Below, in pieces: positions 44,347-52,383 of a stretch of 64,000 nt of DNA. The stretch is taken from contig JACMNQ010000036.1 in the NCBI GenBank assembly GCA_014378465.1, positions 62,001 to 126,000 of the forward strand, in the 5' to 3' direction. The stretch's first letter is position 1. Each line of letters opens with the position of its first letter. The translations under genes and the position numbers were made by a program. The notes under the pieces were generated by a model. That model saw only the letters and a program-made list of their open reading frames with translations. It searched no databases and was not told the origin of the DNA. This stretch comes from Oligoflexia bacterium (GTDB lineage: Bacteria; Bdellovibrionota; UBA1018).

Positions 44347-46712
44347 TCTTCGTCGTCTTCTTGTGAGGTGTCGTCTGAACTTTCTGATTGGAGCCGTTGC
44401 AGACCTTCCAAGCGGTAGATATAGGAATTGCGACGAAAATCACGGTAGGAGCACTGGCGATCCTCAAAACTGACCGCAGCTCCATAACGTCCGTCCAGTC
44501 CGGCAAAGTCGTCAAAGCTGATCTTGAGTCGTGACTTCCATTCCGGCTCAGCCATTTGGTAGAATTCTGATTTGATCTCGGTGCCCGAACAGAGCCCGAT
44601 CAGTTGACTTTCGTTCGGAAGATTGGGCAGCGAGAGGAGCCGCAGGCAGATCTGGCCGCGTTCGTCTTCTGAGACCACATTTCTGAGTTCTGTGGTCAGG
44701 GGTTTTCTGAAGAAGTCGGCCAGCACGTTGAGATGCTTCGCATGAGCGTCTCGGGCATTCTGAAGCTGAGCGTAGACGGATGCTTCTGGACTGAGGGAGC
44801 CCGTGCCGACGAGCTTCTGATACATCTCCTCGCGTGAACCGTTGAAGATCGCGGCGATATCAGCGGGCGATTTCTTCTTGTTGACCATGAGCTGGGTCTT
44901 GACCAGGGCCCCGAAACGCTCCACGAGAAGGCGATCACCATTTTTGGATATTTCAAGGGCAGTCGCGATCTGGCTGATCTTGGCTTTGTCATCGAGGAGT
45001 GGATTTTCGAGAGCCTGAACCGAAAGGTTCACTTTTTCGAGCAATTTTGTGGCCTGATCAATCAAGTTGTCGATAGAGGCGTTGGGATTGGGCGTGTTGC
45101 GGTAGAGGGCTTCGAGGTCCTTGCGGTTTTCTCTGTCGACGAAGTTCTGGAGCCAGAGAGACAGCGCCTTGAACACGATCATGGGACTGCGCTTGGCATT
45201 GTCCAGTCCCACGGCATTGAGAATCAGAGTTCCGGCATCGCCTCTGCGTTGACGTTCAACACGGGCCAGTTCAGTGTCCGTTGCGAGGAGAAGGGCATTC
45301 ATCTGGGATGCGATCGTCCCGACCAGGTCAGTGGGAAGTTTTTTTGTGTTCCGCGGATCATTGATCAGATACGGGCCGGACAGACCCGAGTTCGGAATGT
45401 TGAGATCTTCGGCGCGACGATTGATGAGGTAAAAGGGAAGATCCTCAGCGCTCTTCACGCTCAAAAAGATATTGATTTTCGGGGAAGACGAGCCGCCGCC
45501 AAAAAAGCTGGATCGTCCCGAGCCCGTGCCGGCGTCCGTTTTATCAAGAATGATCTTGAGGAGGTCCTTGCCCTGGGTGTAGTCCTGCGCGCCATTCAGG
45601 ATCTGGTCCTGCGCTTCCGAAATCGCGCTTTGCACCGCGACTTTGGCAATCTGGTATTTGGCGGAGATATTCACGGAATCTTCGAAGTAAGTCGCGTCTT
45701 CACCGCGGGAAATCAGAATGGTCTGCACTTTCTGGATCCAGCGACTCACGAGCGGCATGTGTGTGACGAGCAGATTGTAGCCGTCCCAGCTTGTTTTGCG
45801 CTTCGGCGCGGTGTGATCGCGCGCGGCCATGCGTTTGGCGTTTTTCCACTCGATGATCTTGATGTTGTCGATGGCGTCGCAGCGGGCGAACTGGATCTGT
45901 TCAAGTGCACACCCGATGGCCTGCTCCTGGACGATGCGGTCGAGCTTCCGGATGTACTTCGCATAGCGTTCATTGGAAATGAAGTTGGCCAGGGTGGAGA
46001 TCAGATTTCCACCTGCGGTGGCCGCAACCCCCAGAGCTGGGTTGACCACGGAAGCGGCCATGGGCAGGAGAGAGCCTGCGATGTTGGCCAGAAGTTCAGG
46101 CGGAAGGGGATCCGTGCAGGTCTGCAGAGTCTTCAGGTGTTGCTCGATGCTGTTCAGTTGGGTGGCGATGAGGGGCAGTTGATTGAGCTGCTGAATGTGA
46201 TCGAGGTATCCCGAGCTGGACGCCGCCGCCGCCACGTCGATCGCGTATTGAGACCGCTTCTGGGCGAGGGTCGTGATGACGATCGTCTGCAGTGCAGCGT
46301 TTGCCGAAGTGCTCGAAGCTCCGGCACCGGTCCCGTCCGGGATGGAGGCCGCAAGTCTCGAAAGACTTTCGATCTCTGCCTGTTCTTCAAGCAGGTGCGC
46401 GTTTGTCCCTGATTTCATGAACTGGTAGCTCAACTGGTCCTGGAGCTTTGAAATTGAAGTTTTAAGGTCTCTGGCTCCGCCACATTTTTCTCCCAGTTGT
46501 CCGAGGAGATCCTGTGTCGTGGAGATCATTCCGAGAGCTCTCTGCGTCTGGGGTCCGAAGCTGGGACAACTGGTGGCCAGCGAGTCCAGGTAGTTCTGAT
46601 AGATTGAAGGATTTCCGGAGGCGAGGGCGAGATTTCCCGCGATAAAACTGCTTAAAATAAAGCTGAAAACGAGGGATTGAGGGATCTTTCCCAGACGGTG
46701 AAAAGCTTTCAT
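44343..46712 (-). CDS. Large exported helical protein of unknown function
   Basis: 789 residues with an N-terminal signal (LVFSFILSSFIAGNLALA). The mature protein is mostly alpha-helical, with one Gly/Ala-rich hydrophobic stretch (about 205-235, LLANIAGSLLPMAASVVNPALGVAATAGGNLIS) and a small number of Cys. No domain is recognised. Its start is the first of a two-gene unit with the repeat protein downstream. The hydrophobic stretch might cross or insert into a membrane. Function unknown. Confidence 0.8.
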   Translation of the reverse strand: MKAFHRLGKIPQSLVFSFILSSFIAGNLALASGNPSIYQNYLDSLATSCPSFGPQTQRALGMISTTQDLLGQLGEKCGGARDLKTSISKLQDQLSYQFMKSGTNAHLLEEQAEIESLSRLAASIPDGTGAGASSTSANAALQTIVITTLAQKRSQYAIDVAAAASSSGYLDHIQQLNQLPLIATQLNSIEQHLKTLQTCTDPLPPELLANIAGSLLPMAASVVNPALGVAATAGGNLISTLANFISNERYAKYIRKLDRIVQEQAIGCALEQIQFARCDAIDNIKIIEWKNAKRMAARDHTAPKRKTSWDGYNLLVTHMPLVSRWIQKVQTILISRGEDATYFEDSVNISAKYQIAKVAVQSAISEAQDQILNGAQDYTQGKDLLKIILDKTDAGTGSGRSSFFGGGSSSPKINIFLSVKSAEDLPFYLINRRAEDLNIPNSGLSGPYLINDPRNTKKLPTDLVGTIASQMNALLLATDTELARVERQRRGDAGTLILNAVGLDNAKRSPMIVFKALSLWLQNFVDRENRKDLEALYRNTPNPNASIDNLIDQATKLLEKVNLSVQALENPLLDDKAKISQIATALEISKNGDRLLVERFGALVKTQLMVNKKKSPADIAAIFNGSREEMYQKLVGTGSLSPEASVYAQLQNARDAHAKHLNVLADFFRKPLTTELRNVVSEDERGQICLRLLSLPNLPNESQLIGLCSGTEIKSEFYQMAEPEWKSRLKISFDDFAGLDGRYGAAVSFEDRQCSYRDFRRNSYIYRLEGLQRLQSESSDDTSQEDDEE

Positions 46713-46813
46713 GGGAGCGCTTGTAACAAGACATGACGTGATGCGTCAATCTTTCGTTTGGAATATTTCCTGAGGGAGGCTTCACTCCTCCCAAGGCGTT
46801 GATTTGTTTGAGT

Positions 46814-46829
46814 CGCCAAAGGGTTGGCG
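46814..46829. promoter_or_regulatory. Perfect six-pair hairpin in a divergent intergenic region
   Basis: CGCCAA (46814-46819), loop AGGG, TTGGCG (46824-46829), between two genes read outward. It may be an operator for one or both. No clear -35/-10 pair is visible in this 275-base gap. Confidence 0.4.
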
Positions 46830-46987
46830 GATGATTGTGAACTTTCCTTGATTAGTAAATGACCGCAGTTCTTTCGCTGGTTTTTAAAAATCGCGTCCAC
46901 TAGAATTGTCGAGAGGCCAATGAGTATCCGGTGGCCCGAGTGCTTGATGTGCCCACGGTCCTCACGGTTCAAGTCCCAAAGGAAAGC

Positions 46988-48415
46988 ATGACGCTGCCTG
47001 ATCCGAGGAGAAGGATTCTCCGCAAACTTTTTGATGGCACGAGTCCTGGCCTCCGTACATCGGGCGTGGTCTGCCTGCAGATCAGCACCCTGATCAGCAT
47101 GTGGGTCTCCACTCAGAGTGCGGAGGCCTCGCTCATTCCGTTTTCCAAACTGAAGATTTCGCCCTTTCACACGGAGCTTGAACCGGAAAAAATCCGCGTC
47201 CGCGTGAGTGAAGGATTGGCAGCTCCGAAAATTCGGGGCCTGGATCTGCAACTCTATTCCGGAACGGATGCCTCGGGTCACAGAGCCCTGGCCAGTTCCG
47301 ATCGACTCAGTGAGTGGCAGTTTCACTGCGCGGGCGGCGGAGTGCAGGCTAAAAATTCGACCTCCCACCAACTGATCCGCGTACAGGGTCCGCTTTCACT
47401 GGAAAGTCCCGCTGGTTTTCTCAGCCTCGGGCAGAGACCGTATCGTGAAACTCTGATCATTCATCCGAACGGAAGCTCATGCGAGATCGTCAATCGCGTT
47501 GATATCGAGAAGTACCTCGACGGACTCGTCAATGCGGAGTTCTCCTCGAAGTGGAGTGAAGAAGCGGTGGCGGCCCAGGTTATTGCCGCACGCACGTATG
47601 CTTACCATCAGATTCAGGCAATGCGAGGGCCGAAGAGCGCCAGGGCTGCTGGCCAGAAAGCTTCGCATTTCGACGTGGATTCGACCACTCGGGATCAGGT
47701 CTATGACGGATCGTACCGCGAGGACTACCGTGCCTCACGCAGCGTGAGCCGCACGCGCGGGGTGATTCTCAAGGCTTCCTTCAATTCCAATTTACCCATC
47801 AAAGCCTTTTACCATTCGACGTGTGGTGGTCAGACTGAATTGCCCTCGCAGGTCTGGGGCGGCAGTCACGCGGGCTTCAAACGTTCCGTGAAGTGCCCCT
47901 ACTGCGCTCAATCTCCCAAAGCGCACTGGGAGCTGGATTACAAACCCGCTGAAATCACGATGCTTCTTTTTCAAGGCTTGAAAGCGCAGGGGGCTCGTCC
48001 GTTTCTACCTCGAGGCTCCACTCTGCCCATCGACTGGATCAGCTTTCTTTCGCAGGGAAGTCTTTCGCGTTTTCAAGTGCACTCGCTGGACACTTCCGGA
48101 CGAGCCAATCAGATCGCCGCCAGTTGGAAGTGGGAAAACCGGACCCTCGATCTCATCCTTCCCGCCGTCAAAGTTCGGGATTGGTTTGGCGCCACGCAGA
48201 TGAAGAGCACAGCCATCCAGATCACTCCCGAGTACCGGGCCCATTCGGGAAGTGACCTGAACCAGGTGGTGAATTTCAGGATCGCAGGCAAAGGCTTTGG
48301 TCACGGCGTGGGGCTTTGCCAATGGGGAGCCAAGACGATGGGCGAGCAGGGATTCAAAACTTCGGATATCCTCAAACTTTACTATCCCGATGCGATCCTG
48401 GGAAAGGCCTGGTAA
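46988..48415 (+). CDS. SpoIID/LytB domain protein
   Basis: 475 residues from ATG 46988 (AAAGGA 4 bases upstream); a GTG at 46931 in frame would add 19 residues. A basic N-terminus with a hydrophobic segment (LRTSGVVCLQISTLISMWV) suggests export. The SpoIID domain is complete: VDIEKYLDGLVNAEF, VIAARTYAY, YHSTCGGQTE and the C-terminal GFGHGVGLCQWGAKTMG, the family signature. SpoIID is a lytic transglycosylase acting on denuded peptidoglycan in sporulation; in Gram-negative bacteria this domain is thought to bind or cut peptidoglycan. A CPYC motif (residues in VKCPYCAQ) is an insertion. Confidence 0.92.
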   Translation: MTLPDPRRRILRKLFDGTSPGLRTSGVVCLQISTLISMWVSTQSAEASLIPFSKLKISPFHTELEPEKIRVRVSEGLAAPKIRGLDLQLYSGTDASGHRALASSDRLSEWQFHCAGGGVQAKNSTSHQLIRVQGPLSLESPAGFLSLGQRPYRETLIIHPNGSSCEIVNRVDIEKYLDGLVNAEFSSKWSEEAVAAQVIAARTYAYHQIQAMRGPKSARAAGQKASHFDVDSTTRDQVYDGSYREDYRASRSVSRTRGVILKASFNSNLPIKAFYHSTCGGQTELPSQVWGGSHAGFKRSVKCPYCAQSPKAHWELDYKPAEITMLLFQGLKAQGARPFLPRGSTLPIDWISFLSQGSLSRFQVHSLDTSGRANQIAASWKWENRTLDLILPAVKVRDWFGATQMKSTAIQITPEYRAHSGSDLNQVVNFRIAGKGFGHGVGLCQWGAKTMGEQGFKTSDILKLYYPDAILGKAW

Positions 48416-48476
48416 ACCAGGCTATTGCAAAGGACGAACTCACTGAGCGACCGCCTGGTCGGGGAGGATTTAATAC

Positions 48477-48493
48477 TAGACTAAAATAGTCTA
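48477..48493. promoter_or_regulatory. Perfect dyad upstream of the serine protease
   Basis: TAGACTA (48477-48483), AAA, TAGTCTA (48487-48493): perfect seven-base arms. It lies 33 bases before the start codon. A -10-like TAAAAT lies within it, so a bound regulator would block that promoter. Confidence 0.5.
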
Positions 48494-48526
48494 ATTAGAT
48501 AGAACCTCGAACAGGAGTTCCGATCC

Positions 48527-49540
48527 ATGAAAAACCTCACTCGCCTTTCCCTGTCTGTCCTGTCACTTGCAGCCGTTTCGGGAGCGCTTCTTTCGACCGC
48601 CCTGATTCGGTCCGGGCATGCCGTCATCCGCGGCGAAGACGGGCGCATCGAAGCTTACGAAGTTCAGGACTCGCTCCTCAAGTCCATGTCGGACGCGAAC
48701 GTCGCGATTTTCAACAAGTCCGAACTTTCGATCAGTCGCAAACAGGTGAAGCTCAAAAAAGGCGAAACTTTCGGCGAAGCCAACAACCTTTGCACGGATC
48801 AGCGCTTTCTTCAGCAGCCCCGGAACTCCTTCTGCTCTGGAACGCTCATCGCCCCCAATCTGATTCTGACGGCCGGTCACTGTGTTTCCCCCTCGGGTAA
48901 TCAGGAACCGAGCTGGTGTCGCAAGAATGTGAAATTCGTCTTTGGCTATGAGATGGCCTCAGCCGATTCAGTCAACGCGATCGACAAGTCGGAGACCTAT
49001 GACTGCAAGAACATCGTTGCCTTCAAGATGGACCTTCAGGGCGAAAATTATGTCGATTACGCACTCGTTCAGCTGGACCGCGTGGTTACGAATCACGTCC
49101 CGGCCGCGGTCGATCGTTCACTGCTGCCGATTGATCTCAAGACTCCCTTGACCCTGATCGGGTACCCCGATGGTCTGCCGAAAAAAGTCGCGCTCGGTGG
49201 CAGCGTGAAAACTTCTGATCCCAAGCAGTCCTATTACACCGCCGATCTGGACAGCATCGGGGGCAACTCCGGCAGCCCGGTTTTCAATGCGAAAACCGGA
49301 GAAGTCGTCGGAATCCTGGGCGGCAAAGTCATCATCACCGCAAAGCGCGTGAAACCGGGTCAGACTGGAAATTTTGGAACGATGATCATGCCCAAAAGAA
49401 GCAGTGGGGATATTGATTTCATTCTTTCTGACAAGCCGGGAGCCGAGTGTCTGGTGGAAAACAGGAAACCTGACGCTGAAACCCTCGGAGATCTGGTCAC
49501 CCGCATTTCTCTGGTTGCTCCCAGCATTCCGCAGAAGTAA
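48527..49540 (+). CDS. Secreted trypsin-like serine protease
   Basis: 337 residues with a signal peptide (LSVLSLAAVSGALLSTALI). The S1-type triad is complete: His118 in LTAGHC, Asp177 in VDYALVQLD, Ser247 in GGNSGSP. Cys residues beside the His (CSGTLIAPN and GHC) probably form the usual disulfide, and NLCTDQRFLQQP indicates a propeptide or processing zone before it. V8-like/glutamyl endopeptidase relatives share this layout. It is exported and should cut proteins outside the cytoplasm. It lies 10 bases upstream of queA, with a perfect dyad before its own start. Confidence 0.93.
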   Translation: MKNLTRLSLSVLSLAAVSGALLSTALIRSGHAVIRGEDGRIEAYEVQDSLLKSMSDANVAIFNKSELSISRKQVKLKKGETFGEANNLCTDQRFLQQPRNSFCSGTLIAPNLILTAGHCVSPSGNQEPSWCRKNVKFVFGYEMASADSVNAIDKSETYDCKNIVAFKMDLQGENYVDYALVQLDRVVTNHVPAAVDRSLLPIDLKTPLTLIGYPDGLPKKVALGGSVKTSDPKQSYYTADLDSIGGNSGSPVFNAKTGEVVGILGGKVIITAKRVKPGQTGNFGTMIMPKRSSGDIDFILSDKPGAECLVENRKPDAETLGDLVTRISLVAPSIPQK

Positions 49541-49550
49541 GGTCGGGCCC

Positions 49551-50663
49551 ATGCCTGATCTTCATTCCCTGAGTGCCTACGATTTTCATCTGCCTGAGGA
49601 GCTGATTGCTCAGAAGCCAGTCGAGCCGCGAGATGCTTCGCGCCTGCTGGTCATTCACCGCAAGACGGGAACCTGGGCGCACCGTACTTTCAGGGACCTG
49701 CCTGAGTACCTGGACGCAAGCGACCTGCTCGTCGCCAACAACACGCAAGTGATTCCTGCGCGTCTGGCAGGGCATCGCCGGCTCGAAGTCAAAGGTGCCG
49801 ATGGCGTGCTGAGGGAAGAGGTCGGCGGTAAAGTCGAGATGCTGCTGCTTGAAGAGATTGAGCCGCTGGTCTGGGAAGGCGCATTTCATGCGGCCGCCAG
49901 ACTGAAGGAAGGCCTGAAGTTTTCGATGCCGACCCCAGGTGGTGTACCTCTTCTTGGCGAGATCGTGCGCGGATCCTACCTCGCTCCCGGTGGCCTGATC
50001 TGGGCTCGGTTTGATCGGGATCCTGTTGAAAGCGGCGCAGGGGAGTTGCCGCTGCCGCATTACATCAACCGAAAAGTGGAGAGCGGAGATCTGGCGACTT
50101 ATCAGACGGTCTACGCGAAAAATCGCGGCTCCGCGGCGGCGCCGACCGCCGGTCTTCATTTCACGCCGGCAGTGATGAGCGCACTTTCGGCCCGCGGCAC
50201 AGATTGGAAAGAAGTCACCCTGCATGTTGGACTGGGGACTTTTCGCCCGGTAAAGACCGAGGGCATCCTGGATCACGTGATGCACGAAGAGCGCTACGCC
50301 ATTTCGGAATCCGTCGCTCACGACGTGACTGCCGCAAAACATTCAGGCAAGCGCATCGTCGCGGTCGGAACCACTTCCGTGCGAACCCTCGAGAGCGCCT
50401 GGGATTCCACCGCAGGCGGCGGAAATTTCAAGGCGGGCGCGCTCAAGTCAGGTACGGGCCGCACTTCCATCTTCATCTATCCGGACGGCAGGCCCTTTCA
50501 GGTTGTGGATCGACTGATCACCAATTTTCATCTGCCAAAGTCGACTCTTCTCATGCTGGTGAGCGCTTTCGGCGGCAGAGACCTCATTCTCGCCGCCTAC
50601 GCTGAAGCCGTGAAGGAGAAGTACCGCTTTTTCAGTTACGGCGACGCGATGCTGGTGCTCTAG
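49551..50663 (+). CDS. queA: S-adenosylmethionine:tRNA ribosyltransferase-isomerase
   Basis: 370 residues. Transfers and rearranges the ribosyl group of SAM onto preQ1 in tRNA to make epoxyqueuosine. FHLPEELIAQKPVEPRDASRLL, the TAGLHFT block, TLHVGLGTFRPV and the C-terminal ITNFHLPKSTLLMLVSAF are family signatures. I start at ATG 49551; the frame is open 49 residues further up but that overlaps the protease gene in another frame. tgt, which acts earlier in the same pathway, is 5 kb downstream. The stop overlaps that of the convergent gene by four bases. Confidence 0.97.
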   Translation: MPDLHSLSAYDFHLPEELIAQKPVEPRDASRLLVIHRKTGTWAHRTFRDLPEYLDASDLLVANNTQVIPARLAGHRRLEVKGADGVLREEVGGKVEMLLLEEIEPLVWEGAFHAAARLKEGLKFSMPTPGGVPLLGEIVRGSYLAPGGLIWARFDRDPVESGAGELPLPHYINRKVESGDLATYQTVYAKNRGSAAAPTAGLHFTPAVMSALSARGTDWKEVTLHVGLGTFRPVKTEGILDHVMHEERYAISESVAHDVTAAKHSGKRIVAVGTTSVRTLESAWDSTAGGGNFKAGALKSGTGRTSIFIYPDGRPFQVVDRLITNFHLPKSTLLMLVSAFGGRDLILAAYAEAVKEKYRFFSYGDAMLVL

Positions 50664-51367
50664 CGCGGTCCTGAAGCCGTCTTCTTCCTGACGTAGAAAC
50701 GTCCACGTGTGTTGCCCACTGCTCTGAGTGCCGGATGCGCATTCAGATCCAGTTGCGCGACTTTCAAACTGACGGCTCCCTGCAGATGATCCTGATACTC
50801 CCGGACGGTCAAACGTTCCCGGATCCGGATGAGTTCATCCAGCGCACGCGTTCGAATGGATTTTGAAAGGACTGATGGAAGATGTTTTCCTGCCGTTGCC
50901 GAAAACTTGTTCTGGAAAACGTCTTTTCCAAAGTATCCCCATTTTGAATAACTCTTCAGAGGACGTTCGGAAGCTGCGACCAGCGAACGCGAGGCAAAGG
51001 GAGTCAGTCCGATGAAAAAGTCCTGATAGGGTGCCTGGGGCACGCCGTGAAAGATCAGATTCGCCGTGACTCGAAGCAGAGACTTGTCTGAGGGAGTGAG
51101 CTGGCCATACGTCAGAGCCTGTTCAAAGAGCACGGCTGCGGCCTGAGGCCAGGGATGATTCCCTACCGCGTTTCGAAAAAGGGTTGGATTGAGCTTGCCC
51201 CAATTTCTTGCGAGACTGTCGACCCAGATTTCAGCGAGTCGGGCGTCAAAGCGACACCACTGGGAATAAACGGCATAATCGACTTCGGAAATGCGGTCGT
51301 GATCCTGAAATCGTGCATAGGCTTTTGCGAGTTCAGACTGCGAGGGGATCTGAAGAAGTCCTTTCAT
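50660..51367 (-). CDS. Unknown protein paired with a nucleotidyltransferase
   Basis: 235 residues from ATG 51367; the open frame continues upstream but overlaps the neighbouring gene. The protein is mostly helical with conserved-looking Trp and aromatic residues (EVDYAVYSQWCRFDARLAEIWVDSL, WGKLNPTLFRNAVG) and a basic C-terminus (RGRFYVRKK). No domain is recognised. It starts 7 bases after the nucleotidyltransferase, so the two form a unit; such partners are often the other half of a toxin-antitoxin module, which is inference from the neighbour only. Confidence 0.75.
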   Translation of the reverse strand: MKGLLQIPSQSELAKAYARFQDHDRISEVDYAVYSQWCRFDARLAEIWVDSLARNWGKLNPTLFRNAVGNHPWPQAAAVLFEQALTYGQLTPSDKSLLRVTANLIFHGVPQAPYQDFFIGLTPFASRSLVAASERPLKSYSKWGYFGKDVFQNKFSATAGKHLPSVLSKSIRTRALDELIRIRERLTVREYQDHLQGAVSLKVAQLDLNAHPALRAVGNTRGRFYVRKKTASGPR

Positions 51368-51374
51368 GGCTCTG

Positions 51375-51914
51375 TCATTGTCCTTCGAGCTCGAGAATCT
51401 CCTGCAGAAAGTCGAGGGCTTCTGCTGAGTCGCGAATTCCCTTTTTCCGGAGCTCCTCGATTCTCGCTTCGACCTGTTCGAGATCCGCACCGCTTCGAAC
51501 CAGGGCGCGCGCGTGCCCGACATCTTTCCTGCGATGGGCAAAGCACTTCATGATGAGCATTTCCTCTCTCCCGAGCGCGAGTACCTCGAGCGAAGGAGTC
51601 TCCAATACTTGAATGAGTCGTGTTCCGTAGTCAGGCGGGAGCGTGTGAGAGAAAGTTGAAAAGTAGGGGTTGAGCCAGTCAAAGGGCAGCTTCTCCTGCT
51701 CGGCGATCAGTTTGACGAGGGGATCAAGTTCTTCAATGGAGATCCCCTTTGGAATGGCGTCAATGTCGGTGGTTCCCAGAGGAAAGTGATGCGCCAGAAC
51801 CATTGCCCCACCTCCCCCCATGATGAGGGTCACCTTTGGAAACTTTCCCCGAGAGAGCGCATCGGAAAGAAGTTGCAACGCACGAATCATGATTTTCGAA
51901 GTGAGAGGACCCAT
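51375..51914 (-). CDS. Nucleotidyltransferase-like protein (DUF6036-like), probable antitoxin or toxin
   Basis: 179 residues. GGGGAMVLAHHFPLGTTDID (residues 33-52) matches the nucleotidyltransferase pattern GG/GS ... D-x-D with Asp50 and Asp52 as metal ligands; the following helices and a final acidic coiled region (EEMLIMKCFAHRRKDVGHA) match the DUF6036 group, close to AbiEii/MNT-type proteins. These occur in toxin-antitoxin and phage-defence modules and transfer nucleotides to RNA, tRNA or proteins. A consensus sigma-70 promoter ends six bases before the ATG, so the mRNA is probably leaderless. Upstream DNA is strikingly AT-rich, which suggests horizontal transfer. Confidence 0.75.
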   Translation of the reverse strand: MGPLTSKIMIRALQLLSDALSRGKFPKVTLIMGGGGAMVLAHHFPLGTTDIDAIPKGISIEELDPLVKLIAEQEKLPFDWLNPYFSTFSHTLPPDYGTRLIQVLETPSLEVLALGREEMLIMKCFAHRRKDVGHARALVRSGADLEQVEARIEELRKKGIRDSAEALDFLQEILELEGQ

Positions 51915-51920
51915 GAAGGT

Positions 51921-51949
51921 ATGATAAAGAATTTAAAGAATGTTCTCAA
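51921..51949 (-). promoter_or_regulatory. Sigma-70 type promoter for the nucleotidyltransferase
   Basis: On the minus strand TTGAGA (51944-51949), 17 bases, TATCAT (51921-51926). Both boxes have five of six consensus bases and the spacing is ideal. The start of transcription would fall at or next to the A of the ATG at 51914, so a leaderless transcript is likely. Confidence 0.65.
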
Positions 51950-52083
51950 TAGTTCATATTTATAAATAATATCATATACTTAAGATAAATTTTTAGATTT
52001 TTAAATGGGCGAGCCGTACCTTTGACCGGAACAACGAAGTGCAAGAGTGTCAAGCTGGGTGCGGAACAAGCCGAACATAAAAA
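51950..52083. other. AT-rich intergenic island
   Basis: A stretch of about 70 bases, 51930-52005, is almost entirely A and T, unlike the rest of the window. It lies upstream of the nucleotidyltransferase module and may mark a transferred segment. I see no att-type repeat or gene in it. Confidence 0.5.
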
Positions 52084-52218
52084 ATGCGGTTTTTTCACTC
52101 TTCATCCCGTCTGAGCGCGTTTTTGTGCAGTCTTGCACTGCTCCTGACTGGCGTGCTGAATGGGACAGAAGTCAGGGGTGCCGAGCACTGCGCGCCATCC
52201 GAGAACCTCTGCCTCTGA
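52084..52218 (+). CDS. Possible small secreted peptide
   Basis: 44 residues: MRFFHSSSRLSAFLCSLALL is followed by LTGVLNGTEVRGA, a good signal peptide with a cleavage site near RGA, then a short mature end with two Cys (HCAPSENLCL). No Shine-Dalgarno sequence precedes the ATG. It may be a secreted peptide or the broken front of a longer exported gene. It ends before a REP-like element and the papain-like protease. Confidence 0.35.
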   Translation: MRFFHSSSRLSAFLCSLALLLTGVLNGTEVRGAEHCAPSENLCL

Positions 52219-52256
52219 GTGATCTGCAACTCCAAGCTCTGAACACTCCCGCTGAA

Positions 52257-52274
52257 CCCTGCCGAATCTGCCCA
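52257..52274. repeat. REP-like palindromic element, copy 3
   Basis: CCCTGCCGAATCTGCCCA, one base different from copy 1 (38683) and two from copy 2 (39550). The palindrome is broken by that change (GCCGA-A-TCTGC). Confidence 0.4.
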
Positions 52275-52383
52275 CCTCGTGTGTTCAATCGGACACGGTT
52301 GCAGGGCTCGCATTCATTTGATATCTTGAAGTCCTGGCCTGAGCCAGCCATCGGGGCGTTCTTTCGTCATAACTTTGGAATCG

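Noticed and set aside
45249..46412. A 387-residue open frame antisense to the large exported protein
   Set aside because: Shadow composition, no start context; the opposite strand has a signal peptide and a four-base gene overlap.
46966..46976. tRNA T-loop-like GGTTCAAGTCC
   Set aside because: No matching T-stem, anticodon arm or acceptor stem around it.
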